Positions 1-12,780 are shown, counted from the stretch's first letter. The stretch: 64,000 bases of DNA from Cristatella mucedo (GCA_009760855.2 WPIO01000339.1:16488-80487), one strand, 5' to 3'. Notes: generated from the sequence alone by a model not told the origin. A program made the numbers and translations.

Positions 1-99
1 CACGGTAATAAACTGTCGGTTTTGGGCATCGGCTAGCTTTCTGATGGGAGAACCAAACGACAGCTAGTCGCGCCTATAATGGGGAACGGCCAAAATAAA

Positions 100-490
100 C
101 GAAGCCTGAACCGGAGCCTAAACCCTAACCGGAGAACTAGGACTCCGTTTCCACCTTCCGGCCGGAAGACCCCACACACGCCCACCCTCCTCCTTTGTTT
201 TCAGAGAAACGAGTCCGACGGTGTCGAAGCGAAGCCGGAAAGAGAAGCCGAACAAAAGACCAAGAGCCAGTGTCGCTCGACTCTAAAATACTCAGCTGAG
301 ACAATGGGGCAAGAGCTTAGAGGTATTAGGCCCGACACGATGGCCCATCACGGTAAGGAATTAATACTGTCACTAGGTCATTAGAATGGCACCTCCGCCC
401 AGCTTGAATGGCAAATAGATTCAAGACGAATTTTTTTGGACAGAGTGATGGCGAAGGTTGACAGGCCAGCCAACATTAATCAGCAGCTTC
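100..490 (+). repeat. R3 dispersed repeat, partial third copy
   Basis: This stretch aligns by eye with 55,500-56,190 and 61,190-61,880. It shares the motifs CCTAAACCCTAACCGGAG, 'agtgtcgctcgactct', 'gacaatggggcaagagctta' and 'gttgacaggccagccaaca'. Similarity fades after about 490, so the 3' end seen in the other copies is missing. The 101-aa open frame here is not preserved between copies and is not called as a gene. Confidence 0.7.
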
Positions 491-1431
491 CGCAGGTGGA
501 TGAACCAACACAGACCGAGTGTCTCCTAAAATTGCCTATCCTAAACGCAAAGGGATTTCAAATGCAGCCAGAAGAAATTTGCAAGGAGAAGTGGTGGCTC
601 ACAGAAATTCCGTGCAATCTAAGAATGAAGCACACGATGCGTATAATAAATAGCTCCCAATGTTTATGTTTTGAAACTGCCAGTTGTCGGTTCGAAGAAT
701 GGAAGCAATCACATTCAATCATCCGGAAACCACATCAAAAAGAAATCGCTGTGGAGTAGCGATCGTGGAGAAGTGACACTGTGGTCCTGCAACTGGAGCT
801 TCTTGAGCTGGCAGTCGTGGTGGCCACCATGTCATCACTTCTGAACTGGGCCGGCTCGATATTGACCATCGCATTAATCGGCTGATGGCCTCTGCCAGAC
901 ATATGACATATGATTATACACTTTGTACATGTAGTGCCCGACCTGCCTTTAACAGGTAAATATGCACACTCCAAGCTGCTCATAGCCAGCCACCTGACCA
1001 CGGCTGCAGCTGCAGACAGGCCAAGCAGGACGGCACAGCTGTGCACTTTTGAACACTAGCAGTAGCAGAAACAGCCAGTCAGGCCACTCAGAAATTAGTC
1101 TTCCTAGCTACAGCCCAGCTTGTATGAGCTGCAGCATGAGAGATAATAAATAATAATAATAATATTAACAATAACAATGATACTACTGATAGCTAAAAGA
1201 GCTCCCTGGCTGCGGCCAAGGCAGAGGCGCAGGTGCAATCGGCTTGCTGCCATCGAACGGCTGCAGAGGCACTGCAGGCTCCTCCTCTGCATGGCATAAT
1301 AGAGCACTCGATGGAAGGCTGCTCATAGTTCTGCCCAAGCTGCCAGCCACCCAGCCTTCGGTTGAGCTCCATGCCTGCTACCAGTCAGCAACATCAGCCG
1401 GCAATCAAGCTATTGCTGCAGCTGTGGCTAT
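491..1431. other. no gene recognised; contains a (TAA)n tract
   Basis: I recognise no gene or known element. Short open frames on both strands lack domains or composition that would mark them as coding. An AT-rich (TAA)n-like microsatellite lies at about 1,145-1,180. Confidence 0.5.
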
Positions 1432-1907
1432 CAAATTGCTTTCAGATATACTACCCCATCAGGCAAAGCATCGTACCACTCGCTTTTCGGAATCCAACAG
1501 TCTAGAAATACCTCGTACAAACCTTAAATCCTTTGGAGACCGTGCATTTAGCTCGTATGCTCCCACAGCCTGGAACTCACTCCCGACCTGCATCAGAACA
1601 TCCCCTGACCTGACCACATTTAAAGGAAACTTAAAAACATACCTATTTAGGACAGCATTTAGAGGGGCCCTGTGATTCGTCCTTGGTGTGCTTATGCGTG
1701 CTGACACTGTTCATGCTGCCACTGACCACATTTGCATGCTTACCCGGTGCATGTAGCCCCTAACCATGTTATTCATTTTGTTTGTTTTTCAAGCATGATT
1801 TTACTTACTATTCTATTGCGTATCACTTTGCAGCAAATGTAAAGCGCCTGGAAAGAGATTGAGTTCTCTGAGGGCGCTTTATCAAGTGCAATATTATTAT
1901 TATTATA
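1432..1907 (+). mobile_element. LINE-A 3' fragment (CR1/L2-like), 5' truncated
   Basis: The frame up to the stop at about 1,675 encodes the C-terminal end of a non-LTR retrotransposon reverse-transcriptase protein, with the hallmark AFSSYAPTAWNSLP followed by LTTFKGNLKTYLFRTAF. About 230 bp of 3' UTR follow, ending in GAGGGCGCTTTATCAAG and an (ATT)n tail. The copy is truncated before the RT catalytic core, as is usual after incomplete target-primed reverse transcription, so it is dead. The same 3' end recurs at least ten times in the window. Confidence 0.88.
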
Positions 1908-4458
1908 GTCCTGGTTTAATGGCCATGCTTTTGTGGTTGCAGATGCCCGGAATGCAGCTATTCTACCTCTCCTGGTCAAAAGCAGACAGTGCATATAGAG
2001 CAGGCACATTGGCGGCCATGGCAGCGATTTCTCATGCAGGCAGGTCAACCCGGCAGCAGAGTAGATTGTCTGCGAAGCTCTTCGTAAACTGGAAACTTTA
2101 AAATAATAATTATTTTTGGGCTGCAGATACATGTGACTGAAAAAAGACGCAAGAGACTGGAGGTTCTTTTGTGCCCGACCGTAGTGTTATGCCCGAACCG
2201 TCCTGTACGGGCAACTGGATCAGTGTTATTGTGGCCCTATGAATTGTGTTTCGCAAGAACCAATGTCAAACAACTGACTCTAAATGTATGAAGATGGGCG
2301 TCCACGATGTTAGGCTTTACTCTTTACCTACTACTGTCTCTAGCCAAGTACTGTAACATTTGCTCAAGCCTCATTAACGCCAAATTACCTGGATCCAACA
2401 TTCTAACGAAGCATTTCTACAGTCTGCTGGGTTTCCTAGGACGTCCAGGAATGATAAAAAGCCGTTGCTGCTTGTATCGACCAATTAGAGAACATACGTT
2501 CGTGTACGAATGACGCAAAACTATTGAGATTTTTTTGAAAACAAACGTTGAATGAACTACATGTCAAAGCCTATAGTGGAATCGAACGATGCTTGCTTGC
2601 AGGCACTTACTTCTAAGAAGCTTGCCTGCAATTCAACCGATAGTTGGTGCAGCCATATGGTAGGCCATTATACGGCACAGCTGTGGGTTGAGATAGTTTT
2701 TAGCCAACTTCAAGAGAAAGGGAGCTGCACTACCGATCGCCAATTTCTGGTGAACCACGATTGCAAACTAGGTAAGGCGGTTACTTTTCGTGACCTCTGT
2801 TCCGAGGTTATAGGTTTGGATCCTGCGGTTGGAGATCCTTTATTGCACCTGCAGCTGTGACGATAGCCGTAAAGGCTCTTCTGTCGTTATACAAAAGAGG
2901 CTGTTATGACATTGGTATCACTAAATATAGTATGATGCTAGATATGAGAATTCGTTGGCTTTTTTTGAAGGATGTAAATAACTCGAGCTATTCGTGCTGA
3001 ATTGGCTCCACTTAACTTACTGGGTCGCTATCAGAATTACATTAAGGAAATTGGTCCATCTTTATATGTGCCAGAATTTAGAAGATCAGGTTTGAGATGT
3101 TCTCTGGATTGTGCTTTTGGGCTTTCGAGCTTATCAATTTTCCTCCATCTAAAAGCTCACATTTATTATGGGAACAATCCAGGGCTTTGAACGGCGTTGA
3201 CAGCAAGCAAGCAATGCGGCTTCAACGTGGCAATATGTTGCAGGAAATGTCGATGTCATACTAAAATTCAATTGATCGAATACTGGATTTGCCAATGTCG
3301 CCAGCTTGCTCGGGTAAGCCACATCAATAGCCTGCAGCCGACCTACATGCTGACTCGCCTGAATGGCATGGTCGTTCATCGATTTGAGTGTAGGTGCAAC
3401 CCTTAAGTATAGTTGTCAGTCGGCATGGCGTCTCCCCCTTTGCTCTATATAGCACAGCGAAGTAGTCGTCCTTATTCTTGGATGAGTTTATCATCATCCG
3501 GCTTGCTCTGTGTGTTGGTTGGATTATCTAGAACAATGTTCACCGATCAGCGTAACTTAGGCCAATACATTTGATTTGTTGTCAATTGCATGTTTTTCAA
3601 ATCCTTTTGCAAGGGTTGCCCAGCCACGATTGTAAAGCCTTCTAAAAACTACTTGTGTGGAAAATTTAGGAACTCGTTTTAAACTTGTTTTTTTTAGAAA
3701 TCTGCATAGATGACAGTGAAGAGATGGTATAATGACATGACCATTACCACGTTCAAAGTTCAGGCGGATTTTTGCTGTGTCGATTCTACTCAAGAAGTCG
3801 ATAATGGTAAGTTCGGTGCCTTTATTTCGGCGGTGCTACCCTGAATCGTAGAAAATGTTGCATTTTATTGATTGAACTGACCAATTGGTCCTATATGCAC
3901 AACGGCAATCCTATTTCACGAGTAAATTCAATCTTTAGGACCTTTCCTAGGCAATCACATAGCGCTTGCTGCAAGTGGATGTAGCAAGTATCTTAACACA
4001 ATAAATTAGTATGCACCAAGTATTAACAGCAACGTGGTAGTATGGCAGCAGCTGCTGTGACAAAGACCGTATTCGAATGAGACTACAACATTGTCTCGTC
4101 TATTGTAGCTCAATCCAATGAGCCTGAATGTTGCTGCAATTGTCTGCTGCTGATGTAGGCCCAGAACCTCGTATCAGTGGCCAATCGATATCGTTACATC
4201 AATGTTCTATAAGATTTAATCGGGCAACTGAATGAGCAACCGCATTAGCACCACACTGTGTTTGCCAAACAAAGTGTTTACTCCAGCATCTTTTGGTCCT
4301 GTACATAGGATTCGATTTTCAAAATTCTTCTTGGGGTTCAAGATAGTGACTCTAGTCACACTTGCAGTAGGGTACAGTCCAGTACTTTCTGACAAATTCT
4401 TTGTGAAAGCTTATTGGCAGCTAAACCAGTTGCCTCGTCCTAACCTAACAGTAAGAGT
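1908..4458. other. unassigned 2.5-kb interval
   Basis: I see no gene, known transposon domain or strong repeat. The longest open frames (102 aa at 2,552-2,860 and 117 aa ending in the (GA)n tract at 4,232-4,585) show no recognisable motif. An intron or decayed repeat is possible. Confidence 0.4.
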
Positions 4459-4519
<61 letters not shown>

Positions 4520-5153
4520 CGAGAAAAATTGAAAAAAAGAGAGAAAGACAGAGGGATAGTGCACGTGATGGAAAGCTATAGCTAGACAGAGAGGGCTCTA
4601 TGACGACATAAACAAGAGCTGGAGTTGGAGAGGGCTAGTGCTTAATACGTGCAAGGGTGATTAGGTGACATGGCGGAAAGTTAGAGTTGAAGGGACGGAG
4701 AGAGCTAAAGAGCGAGTCAGAAAAATCTAGGATTTGGAGAGAGTTGGAAGAAAGAAAGCTATGCAATCAGAAAAAGAGAGGGAGAGACAGAGAGCCCAGA
4801 GAAAAGAAACGATGATGTAAGAAAAAGAATGAGGCAGAGAGCGAGGGGAGAGTAAGTTAAGGAGACATAGGTAAGAACAGAAAAGTAATGGATAAGGGGA
4901 GAGAAAGAGAGCTAAAGAGTGAAACATAAAGTTGCCAGAGGGAGTGCTAACGAGAGAGAGACAGAGTGCTGTGTAAAGAAAGAGAGAGATAGACAGAGAG
5001 CGAGAGAAAGTTAGAGAAAGAAAGAAAGAGAGAGATTACTTGGTCGAGAGAGAGAAAGGCAGATACAGAGACAGAGTAGGAAAGATGAAGAGAGCGATAG
5101 AGAGACAAAGAGTAGGAGAGAAACAGTGCTGGGCAGAGAGAGGCAGAGAGAGG

Positions 5154-5247
<94 letters not shown>

Positions 5248-5747
5248 GATACTGAGACAGAAAGATCAAACGAGAGATATAGAGAGATAGAGAGATAGAG
5301 AGATAGAGAGACAGAGAGTGCTAAGCAGAGAGAGAGAGAGAGAGAGAGAGTGTGAGAGAGAGAAGAGTGCTAGGCAGAGAAAGAAAGAGATAGAGGGCGA
5401 GAAATAGTGCTAGGCAGAGAGGAGAGAGAGAGAGAGAGAGAGGGGGAGAGGCAGATACAGTGACAGAGACAGAATTATTTAGTGAGAGAGAAAGAAAGAG
5501 AGAGAGAGAGAGGAAGGGAGAGAGTCTGGTAAGCAGACAGTGAGAGAGAAAGCAAGGGAGAGAGAGAGAGAGAGCTATGAAGGGAGACAGAGTGGGAGAC
5601 AGATTGTGCTAGCCAAAGAGTGACAGAGATATAGAGAGAGATAAAGATAGAGAGTACTAAAGGTTAGGAAAAAAGAGTGAGTCCTAGGCAGTTAGGGAGA
5701 GAGAGAGAGGGAGAGACTGTTAGGTAGAGAGAGTGAGTGATTGGGCT

Positions 5748-5829
<82 letters not shown>

Positions 5830-5965
5830 AAAGAGAAAGAGAGAGAGAGAGAGAGGGAGCTAGGGAGTTAAAGAGAGATAAGTAGGCAGAGACAGCCAGA
5901 GGTAGAGTTAGAGAGAAAGCGAGTGAGCAAACGAGAGATGGATAGAGAGAGAGACAGATAGCGTT

Positions 5966-6002
<37 letters not shown>

Positions 6003-6035
6003 AAGAGAGGAAGATAGAGCTCTAGCCATAGAGAT

Positions 6036-6079
<44 letters not shown>

Positions 6080-6114
6080 GGGCAGATATAGTGACAGAGA
6101 CAGAATGATTAAGC

Positions 6115-6150
<36 letters not shown>

Positions 6151-6337
6151 CTGGTAGGCAGACAGTGAGAGAGAACTAGAGGGAGAGAGAGAGAGAGAGA
6201 GCGAGAGAGAGAACCAGAGACTTATACAGAGACAAAAACAGAAAGATTAAGAAAGAGATTGGGAGAGAGAGAGAAAAAGAGAGAGAGAGCGATTGAGAGG
6301 GAGAGAGTGTTAGGTAGAGGGAGTGAGAGATGATGCT

Positions 6338-6382
<45 letters not shown>

Positions 6383-6643
6383 AAAAGAGAGAATGAAAAA
6401 GAGAGTGAGGGAGCTAGGGAGGTAAAGAGAGATAGGTAGGCAGTGACAGCCAGAGGTAGAGTTACAGAGAAAGCGTGTGAGAGAGCGAGAGATGGATAGA
6501 GAGAGAAACAGATAGGATTAGGCAGAGAGAGAGAGCAAAAGAGGAAGAGATAGCTCTAGCCATTGAGATAAAGAGAGAGAGAGAGAGAGGGAGAGAGAGA
6601 GAGGAGAGAGATAGAGCGAGTGAGAGAGAGAGAAAGAGAATGG
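4459..6643 (+). repeat. (GA)n-rich tract
   Basis: About 2.2 kb of almost pure purine on the plus strand. Uninterrupted GA runs lie near 4,461-4,512, 5,154-5,242 and 5,750-5,822. They are joined by degenerate purine-rich DNA with recurring interruptions such as GTGCTAGGCAGAG. Arg-Glu or Ser-Leu open frames here are artefacts of the repeat. Long homopurine runs of this kind can form triplex (H-DNA). R1 in reverse orientation follows. Confidence 0.97.
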
Positions 6644-6889
6644 GTAAATCAATAAACAATGCCAATAAACAATAAGAATGGTATTGTTTGGAGTGATGTG
6701 CATAGTTTTGGAATGCGAGAGGGTTCAATTTTTGCCTCTGATGACGTGCCGCAATGGGGGGAAACTATAAAGCTGTCATTACCGCAAGCCAGCTCCCTTG
6801 CATTGTCCTGCATAGGTCTTCAGTGCACAGCAGAAGTCTCCGAACCTAATAATTCAGCAGCACCAATTCAACCAAGTACTTCGACCACT

Positions 6890-8795
6890 TGAGCTTTCTC
6901 TTCCAGCCAAGCATTAAGGCACCAATATAACCGTATAGGTTAGCTGTTCTCAGCTGACAATTGATTTCGGGGCCAATTGATCATTCAGGCGTGGGAATTC
7001 AGCCCAACTTTTACCCGGCCTGCTGCTGCGATTGCTGTACACCAACTGATCCATACCTTGCAGCAAAAGCTTGCAGCTCTGTTTTTCTTCTGTAATAAAT
7101 CATCACAGTTATACACGTATACTCAGTAGTTGCAATAGGTAGTTCAGATCGGTGCCTGCAGTGATGCAACCTCACCGTCCCCAGAAATACCAGCACATAT
7201 CTCTACATCCAAGCAATTTTCGCAAATCCAGAAAGGACTATGCTCGTAGGTGTCGGCTCAAGGTGAAAGATTCTGGCTAAAATAGCTAGCTTGTGTTTCG
7301 AGAACAAGCTGCCAAAGTAGGATAATGCCGAGTCTGTCCTAGCTTACTGCTATAAAGAATGACTGACCATATTGCCTGTCTTTACCTCAAGCTGCAGTGG
7401 GCTCCAGTACTTTTGGGGAGGCCCCAGGTAGCTGGGTATGAAAGCAGACATCGCTCTCTCCGTGACTGTCTATTATTGGTCCGTATTGGTCTAGGAATAG
7501 AACAGCTCCGAAGGAAGATCATATTCAAAGGCTACAAAAGACTAGACAATTATATTAGACTACAAGAGACTATAAAAAACTTCAAAGACTGAGAGTCAAG
7601 CAGCAGGTTACACTTTCCTATCTCCGGGTCTGCTTGACTATCGGCGGACAGGTCACTAAACAGCAGCTGGCTTATACCAGCAGTCAACCCAGCAGAAATA
7701 GTTGCTTAGCCGTTTAGAAGTAACCACATTGCAGGATGGTCACTTGTACAATAAGTGAATTGGGGGCTAGGTGGGTTCTGGCAGTCAACGAGTGTGCAAG
7801 TAAAGAGTCCGAAGTGGCTAATACAGCAAGCGACGTCTTCATTTGCAGATCTAGCGAGCCCCAGTCTGCATCCCCAATTTTCTTGGGCTGTGGAAGCAGA
7901 TTGTGCTACGGTGGAAGCATGCCCAGAAAGCAACGCGGGCAGAGTCTTCGTAACATATCGGTATTCACGAAGACGGTTACTAAAAAGTTGTACCACACTC
8001 TCGGATTCCGGCGCCAAGCAGTCATTTTGTTGGCCAGACCGGCCTCTTAAGTCTCACTAACCTGAAGGCCAAATCACTGGGCAGACCGGTTAATCGAGAC
8101 TCAAGGTTCACAGGGCACTTTTCTGAATGCTTCAGCTGACCATTACTTACAACTAGTTGTAGCATGACCAGTACAAAATGGCGCCGCCGCTTCACAATGA
8201 CAGTGGTGATGCATGCCCACAGGGCGGCTGCAGCTGCCACTGGCAGAGATCAGTGAGGCAGTGCTGCTTCCTGCCAGGTCACGGCCGTAGCCCCTCCCCT
8301 CTCCCCATCAATGCTGTTGCTGCCCAAGTTCGTGAGTTTGTATGAGACTATTAAGTATCAGCTAGTTTTTACTTTTGTTTCGGAGCTGCTCCTTATTAGC
8401 AACTTCTTCGTAACCTAGGCACCGCAGCCCGGCAAGAAGCCAGCACCTTTTGATACGTTACAGGAAGAATCTGTTACGGCTTCGCAGCCCTGGGAATGCC
8501 CTTACCCATAAGGCTATCTTATGTCCAGTGCTGTACGGTACACCACACACTGCAGTCAAGCTCTTTTTTTACTAGTCGCACCGAATGAAGCATGCGTGTA
8601 AAACGAGTAGGCTTGCCTTTAGGTTTGCTTCAAGTTCCAATCAGTTGCCATTGAATGATGGCCACAGGCTCCCTCAGAAGGTTAATAGTAGCATGCCTCT
8701 CATTGTTTATTATTTTAGACTTCTATAACTCGGGTCTTGCAAGGCTTCCGGCCTGTGTGGTTGAAAGCTCTCAGCTGGCGACAAAATGTAGCAGT
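6890..8795 (-). repeat. R1 dispersed repeat, reverse copy
   Basis: This aligns with 16,722-18,490 in the same orientation and with the reverse complement of 20,431-22,200. Shared landmarks include 'aataaatcatcacagttat' (7,094 onward), 'gaccagtacaaaatggcgcc' (8,168), the inverted form of CTACTCGTTTTA (about 8,600) and 'ggcttccggcctgtg' (8,745). The LINE-like tail that ends other R1 copies is absent; the tail side is toward the (GA)n tract. Several 60-104 aa frames occur but none is shared between copies, so I call no gene. Confidence 0.7.
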
Positions 8796-8798
8796 AGT

Positions 8799-8931
8799 TT
8801 TTCATGCAAGATTTTACTTACTATTTAATTGCATTTCCCTTTGCAGCAAATGTAAAGCACCTAGAAAGAGATTGAGTTCTCTGAGGGCGCTCTATCAAGT
8901 ACATTATTATTATTATTATTATTATTATAGC
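8799..8931 (+). mobile_element. LINE-A 3' tail only
   Basis: Only the last 130 bp of LINE-A are present: 'gattttacttactattt', a core with TTGAGTTCTCTGAGGGCG, then (ATT)n at 8,904-8,930. The insertion is extremely 5' truncated. Confidence 0.85.
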
Positions 8932-8938
8932 AGTAACG

Positions 8939-9451
8939 TTATATGTCGCCAACGGTCTTTAAACGCAGGAATGGAACGGCTAATTTATTGTCCACACAGG
9001 ACCTGAGGGCGCAAAGAGGCTGAAACTGATGAAGCAGTTCAGCTAGGTACGAAGGAGCCAAGCCGTGGCGGGCCTTGTGGGTCAGCGAAAGAACTTTGCT
9101 CTGTATCCGTTGCTCAACTGGCAGCCATCCTAGCTCTTTTAGCAAAGGAGACACGTGCTTAAACCGCTGGGACTTGAAGACTAGCCTTGCAGCCATATTC
9201 ATCGTTCGCTGCAGTGGTATAATTGCTTACTTTAACAGCCCGCCCAAAAGGGAGTTACAATAATCAAGCCGAGACAGAACTAAAGAGCTAGTTACATTTT
9301 GTACAAGCCACTGTGGGAGACACCTCCTAATCTTGGATAGGGATCGGATGTGATAGCTAGCTGTATAGGCAGACATCTGAATGAAGCTTTTGAAATTAAA
9401 GCAGCTGTCGACAACGACACCTAAATTTCGAGCACATGGTGATGGTGGCAC
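8939..9451 (-). mobile_element. LINE-B reverse-transcriptase C-terminal relic
   Basis: Two reading frames on the minus strand encode successive pieces of a non-LTR RT C-terminal region: first CARNLGVVVDSCFNF and SRLDYCNSLLGGL, then KELGWLPVEQRIQSKVLSLT and HKARHGLAPSYLAELLH. The family differs from LINE-A; its close relative is at 36,742-37,283. The split between frames shows a frameshift. The fragment ends at KTVGD, before the protein C-terminus and tail seen in the other copy. Confidence 0.85.
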
Positions 9452-9720
9452 AGTAGCTCATCGGCTAAAGGACAGGCTTGTTGGTGCAAGTAGTCACATA
9501 ACAAGGAAATGCGACAGAAAACATGCGACCTCAATGAAGCAATACAAGCCAGCACGTGAGACTGGAAGGATATGAAAGTACCCCACTGAGGTCTCTCCGT
9601 GCTTTCATAAAACCGAAATATGTTAATGAGTCACCTGAGACGCCCTCGAGATACTGAACCCTCGACAAGTCAGCTAGATTTTGTTGTAGTAACTTCCTCC
9701 TTGTTCGGTATTTCCTCTGC
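9452..9720. other. no gene recognised
   Basis: Unassigned. A short stretch near 9,441-9,480 (GTGGCACAGTAGCTCATCGG) has the look of a tRNA A box, but no B box follows at a suitable distance, so it is not called. Confidence 0.4.
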
Positions 9721-9724
9721 ACGA

Positions 9725-9860
9725 TGCTGCAGCATATGCTGCAGATGCATTAATTGCAGACACAGCACCGTAAGCCAAAGCAGCATTTTCAGGTGATTGA
9801 GCAAAGTTTAGCCTTTGAGCCAGTTGCAAAGGCAGCAGTAGGTGCAGCAGACGACTCGTT
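9725..9860 (-). pseudogene. R2 alanine-rich segment type 2, frameshifted
   Basis: The minus strand reads NESSAAPTAAFA and then, after a shift of frame, SPENAALAYGAVSAINAS followed by AAYAAAS. This matches the uninterrupted frames at 33,690-33,830 and 51,330-51,480, so a frameshift near 9,805 broke an ancestral reading frame. The function of the encoded peptide is unknown. Recovery of the same peptide register after the shift argues that the family once encoded protein. Confidence 0.5.
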
Positions 9861-10023
9861 GCTCAATCCACACAATTTTCGAGAGACGATTGCATCTCGA
9901 CAGAAAACTTTTGCAGGACAACGTAAAAGTGATCTGCAATAATGAGGAAAAGTAAAGGCTTCTATTATCGCGGATTCCAAATATAAATACAACGATGCAC
10001 ATAAATAGGCATTATGATTGTTA

Positions 10024-10452
10024 TTATGCTGGCCAAACACTGACCGTGAAAGAACGAAGCTGAACAGAGAACGGGAACTTCCAGCTGAGGAAACTCACAA
10101 TATCCCAGGCAGAAAAGTGGCTGAGAAGATTGGGGTGCTCAGGCAGAACATGGCCTTGTACAACTGCACTGCTAGGCAGACCGAACGAACTGTGGCTGTA
10201 CAACAGCAGGTCGCAGTATCGATGCCGTAGTGAGAAAATGAGAAATGACAGTAGTAGTGAGACATGAAAAGATCGGTTCAAAAATACCACAGCAGTCGCA
10301 GTGGCATAAACAGCCTTGTTAGCAGACAGTGGAAGTGAAGCAGCAAATGCAGCACTATAAGCAGCTGCAGCATCCACATCAGATTGAGCAACTGCAGCCT
10401 CTGAGCCGCCACTAACAAGCAGAAGCCGGTACAGCAGAGTGATTGTAGCCAC
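10024..10452 (-). pseudogene. R2 alanine-rich segment type 1, 142-aa frame
   Basis: The frame contains SDVDAAAAYSAAFAASLPLS, then ANKAVYATATAVVFLN and a serine/leucine-rich end with GHVLPEHPNLL. It aligns with the type 1 frames at 50,913-51,182 (GHVQSECPYF) and 33,300-33,420. It is the longest uninterrupted frame of this type in the window. I do not recognise the protein. It could be a single exon, a chance-open relic, or repeat-encoded sequence. Confidence 0.35.
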
Positions 10453-12060
10453 AAGAGCCTACCTGGCAGAAATGTGTTGGAGCTACGGGCGATTGTTTGA
10501 AGCAGCCGAGCGATAGCAGCATTTTGGAAGCAGCAGCTGGATGCCTGGGATCACTCTAGATCCAGATATAGAAAATAAATAACGGACCACCTGAGTTTTT
10601 GATCAACGTGGACTAGCAAAATCGCTGCCTCATCATCGATTGAAAATTAGTGTCGTTTTCTGATGTGAGTCCAGGTAAAAGTAGTATCCTCTCTATCGTG
10701 AGCCGGCGTCACTCTCTAACCTCTCGGTACGTTTCTAAGCTGAAGAGCGACGTTGGGGTAGCACTGCATACTCTTTGTCTAGCTGGCGCTCACAAGCCGC
10801 CGCAGGAAGAAGCTTACGGACATACTTCGACATGACTACTGCTGTGCGTGCAGTATCGGACCTACGATTTTACCTCACCATAGATGACGCTAGAAGCTTG
10901 CATTGCAACAGTGTGGACAGGGCAGGTGTACGGAAAACCTGCGAAACAGAAAAAGTGCTCGAACCAGCGAGACACCTATCAGTACATCCTGTCATTGACC
11001 GACCTCACAATAGTTTTTGTTGCCTTAAGTGCTGATGTGTTCCAGCATTGCACCTCTTCTATTCTCCCTATTTGCAGCAACCATGGGGATTTGATCACAG
11101 AAGTATCAGTTTGCCAGCATCCAATGTGCCAGATGCACCGGCAGATGTGCTGGCCGATTCGCCCAATTTCGACGATGGGGTGAGCTTCGATGGCACACTG
11201 GCCGGTTGCAGGTTTTACTGTTTTACCTCTCCCTAGATGACGCCAGGAGCTTGCATGGAAACAGTATGGACTGTGCAGGTGCTTGGAAAACCTGCGAAAC
11301 AGAAGAAGTGGTAAGAACGGCGATACAGCTCTCGGTACGTCCTGTTATTGATATGACGTTAGTTTCTGTTCCCTTTGACGCTTCAGCGTTCCAGCATTGC
11401 ACCTCTCCTATCGTCCCTATTTGCAGGTGATAGAACACATGTAGCACCTGCAAACTGAGCCAACTGCAACGGCAGCAGCAGGTGCAGCAGGGGAGTCGTT
11501 GCCAAAGGCATGAAACTTGCAAGAGAGCATTGCAGCACAACAGCAGACTGCTGCAAGTCAACAAGATGGTGGTAGTCTATGTTTACCTTGGCCAGCTATA
11601 GGCGTGTGAAAGCGCTAATTCGAAACAAGGACAACGACGTAAATAAGTGTCCATGATACCTTTTTACTAAGCTGGCCAATCAGTGGCATTCCAATGACAA
11701 GGCAGAATCGAAGCCAGGGAACTTTTCTGCTCAGCAAACTTACAGTATGCTGGCAGATTGGCTGAGCCCATCGGGTGCAGACGCAGACCATGTCCCTCAA
11801 CTACTGAACTTTCAAGAATGCGTTGCAGCACGCCAGCAGATTGCTGCAAGTCAACACGAAGGTGGTCCATGGTTACGAGGCCAGTAATGGCAACTGGTTA
11901 CGAGGCCAGTAATGACAACTGGCATCGCAGGTTCAAATCATGAAGAAACGACACAATTAAAGGGGCATGTCAATGGTTACTATGCTAGCTAAACAGTAGA
12001 ATACCAATGGCAAGGCTAAGTATAAGGCAAGGGAAATCCCTGCTCAGCAAGCGAACAGTG

Positions 12061-12780
12061 TCCTGGCAGTATCCAGCTACTGCCTCAACTAATACAGAGC
12101 TGGTGCATCAACAGTTTACGATGCAATTGAAAAACTTGCCAATACGTGCTGTCTCTTGCTTGCCAATACGTGCTGTCTCTTAACGAGACACTGGATACTG
12201 ATACGGTTCAGTCAGCTTCAACTGCTACATCTACTTTCAAACGTTAGCCTGTCAGCTATGACTAGCAGCACACTTTGGATGCCATTACTCACGTTAAAAC
12301 ATGAATATGTTGCACGTACAAGAATTCATTTTCTAAAGCTTTTTCTGGAAGCATATTACTTTTTTTTAAGATACGATGGCGATTTACGATGTCAGACATA
12401 TGGCTTCCTTAGACGGACGACGTCTGCTGGCATCTTGGTTCTGTAATTTACACATTGCTTAAATTATGGAACACTTTGAGAGTGCATCTGCTTTGCGGCC
12501 AGCAAGCAATGATCCTAACCTCTATTGGAGATGAACCTTGTATTCAAATTCTGGATTGGATGTTGCTTGCCTATTGATTAATAGTGGGACGCTCGATGAC
12601 AGAGTATTTATTGACCACAAATTTATTTATAAAATCCGGGCCACACCAGGGAATGACTGTCTTGCCTTAATAAGTCGTTCTTACCACGGCCGGCCAAGCA
12701 TGTTGTCACTGACCACGAGACCGATATGGAGAGCTAGGCGGAGAGAGGGTGCGAGAGCGAGAATTCCATGAGAGAGAAAG
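12061..12780. other. unassigned; small tandem duplication
   Basis: No gene seen. A 24-bp unit beginning TTGCCAATACGTGC is present twice in tandem at 12,136-12,182. The 96-aa frame at 12,156-12,446 has no recognisable motif. Confidence 0.4.

Larger units (their letters stand above)
9721..12060 (-). repeat. R2 dispersed repeat, reverse orientation
   Basis: This interval is a chain of segments homologous to the reverse complement of R2 at 30.9-39.2 and 49.6-52.9 kb. The minus strand carries alanine-rich exon-like frames near 9,725-9,860, 10,310-10,400 and 11,455-11,500. The plus strand carries the recurrent DARSLHxNS...TCETE frame at about 10,880-11,030 and again at 11,230-11,430, an internal duplication also visible at 38.4-38.9 kb. 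A 25-bp tandem pair lies at 11,871-11,920. Divergence from the other copies is high and frames are broken. Confidence 0.6.

Noticed and set aside
111-140. CCTAAACCCTAACC in R3, similar to a telomeric repeat
   Set aside because: Only one or two units, conserved as part of R3, with no tandem (CCCTAA)n array. Not telomeric DNA.
1244-1430. N-terminal extension of the frame that ends in LINE-A at 1,675
   Set aside because: The extension has no similarity to LINE-A or to any known domain. The frame is open by chance upstream of the insertion point.
9441-9510. tRNA-like A box at the edge of LINE-B (GTGGCACAGTAGCTCATCGG)
   Set aside because: No B box at the expected distance and no foldable acceptor or anticodon arm. 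Probably chance.
11885-11945. B-box-like GCAGGTTCAAATCATG near 11,929
   Set aside because: The upstream DNA is a 25-bp tandem duplication and cannot fold as a tRNA; no A box.
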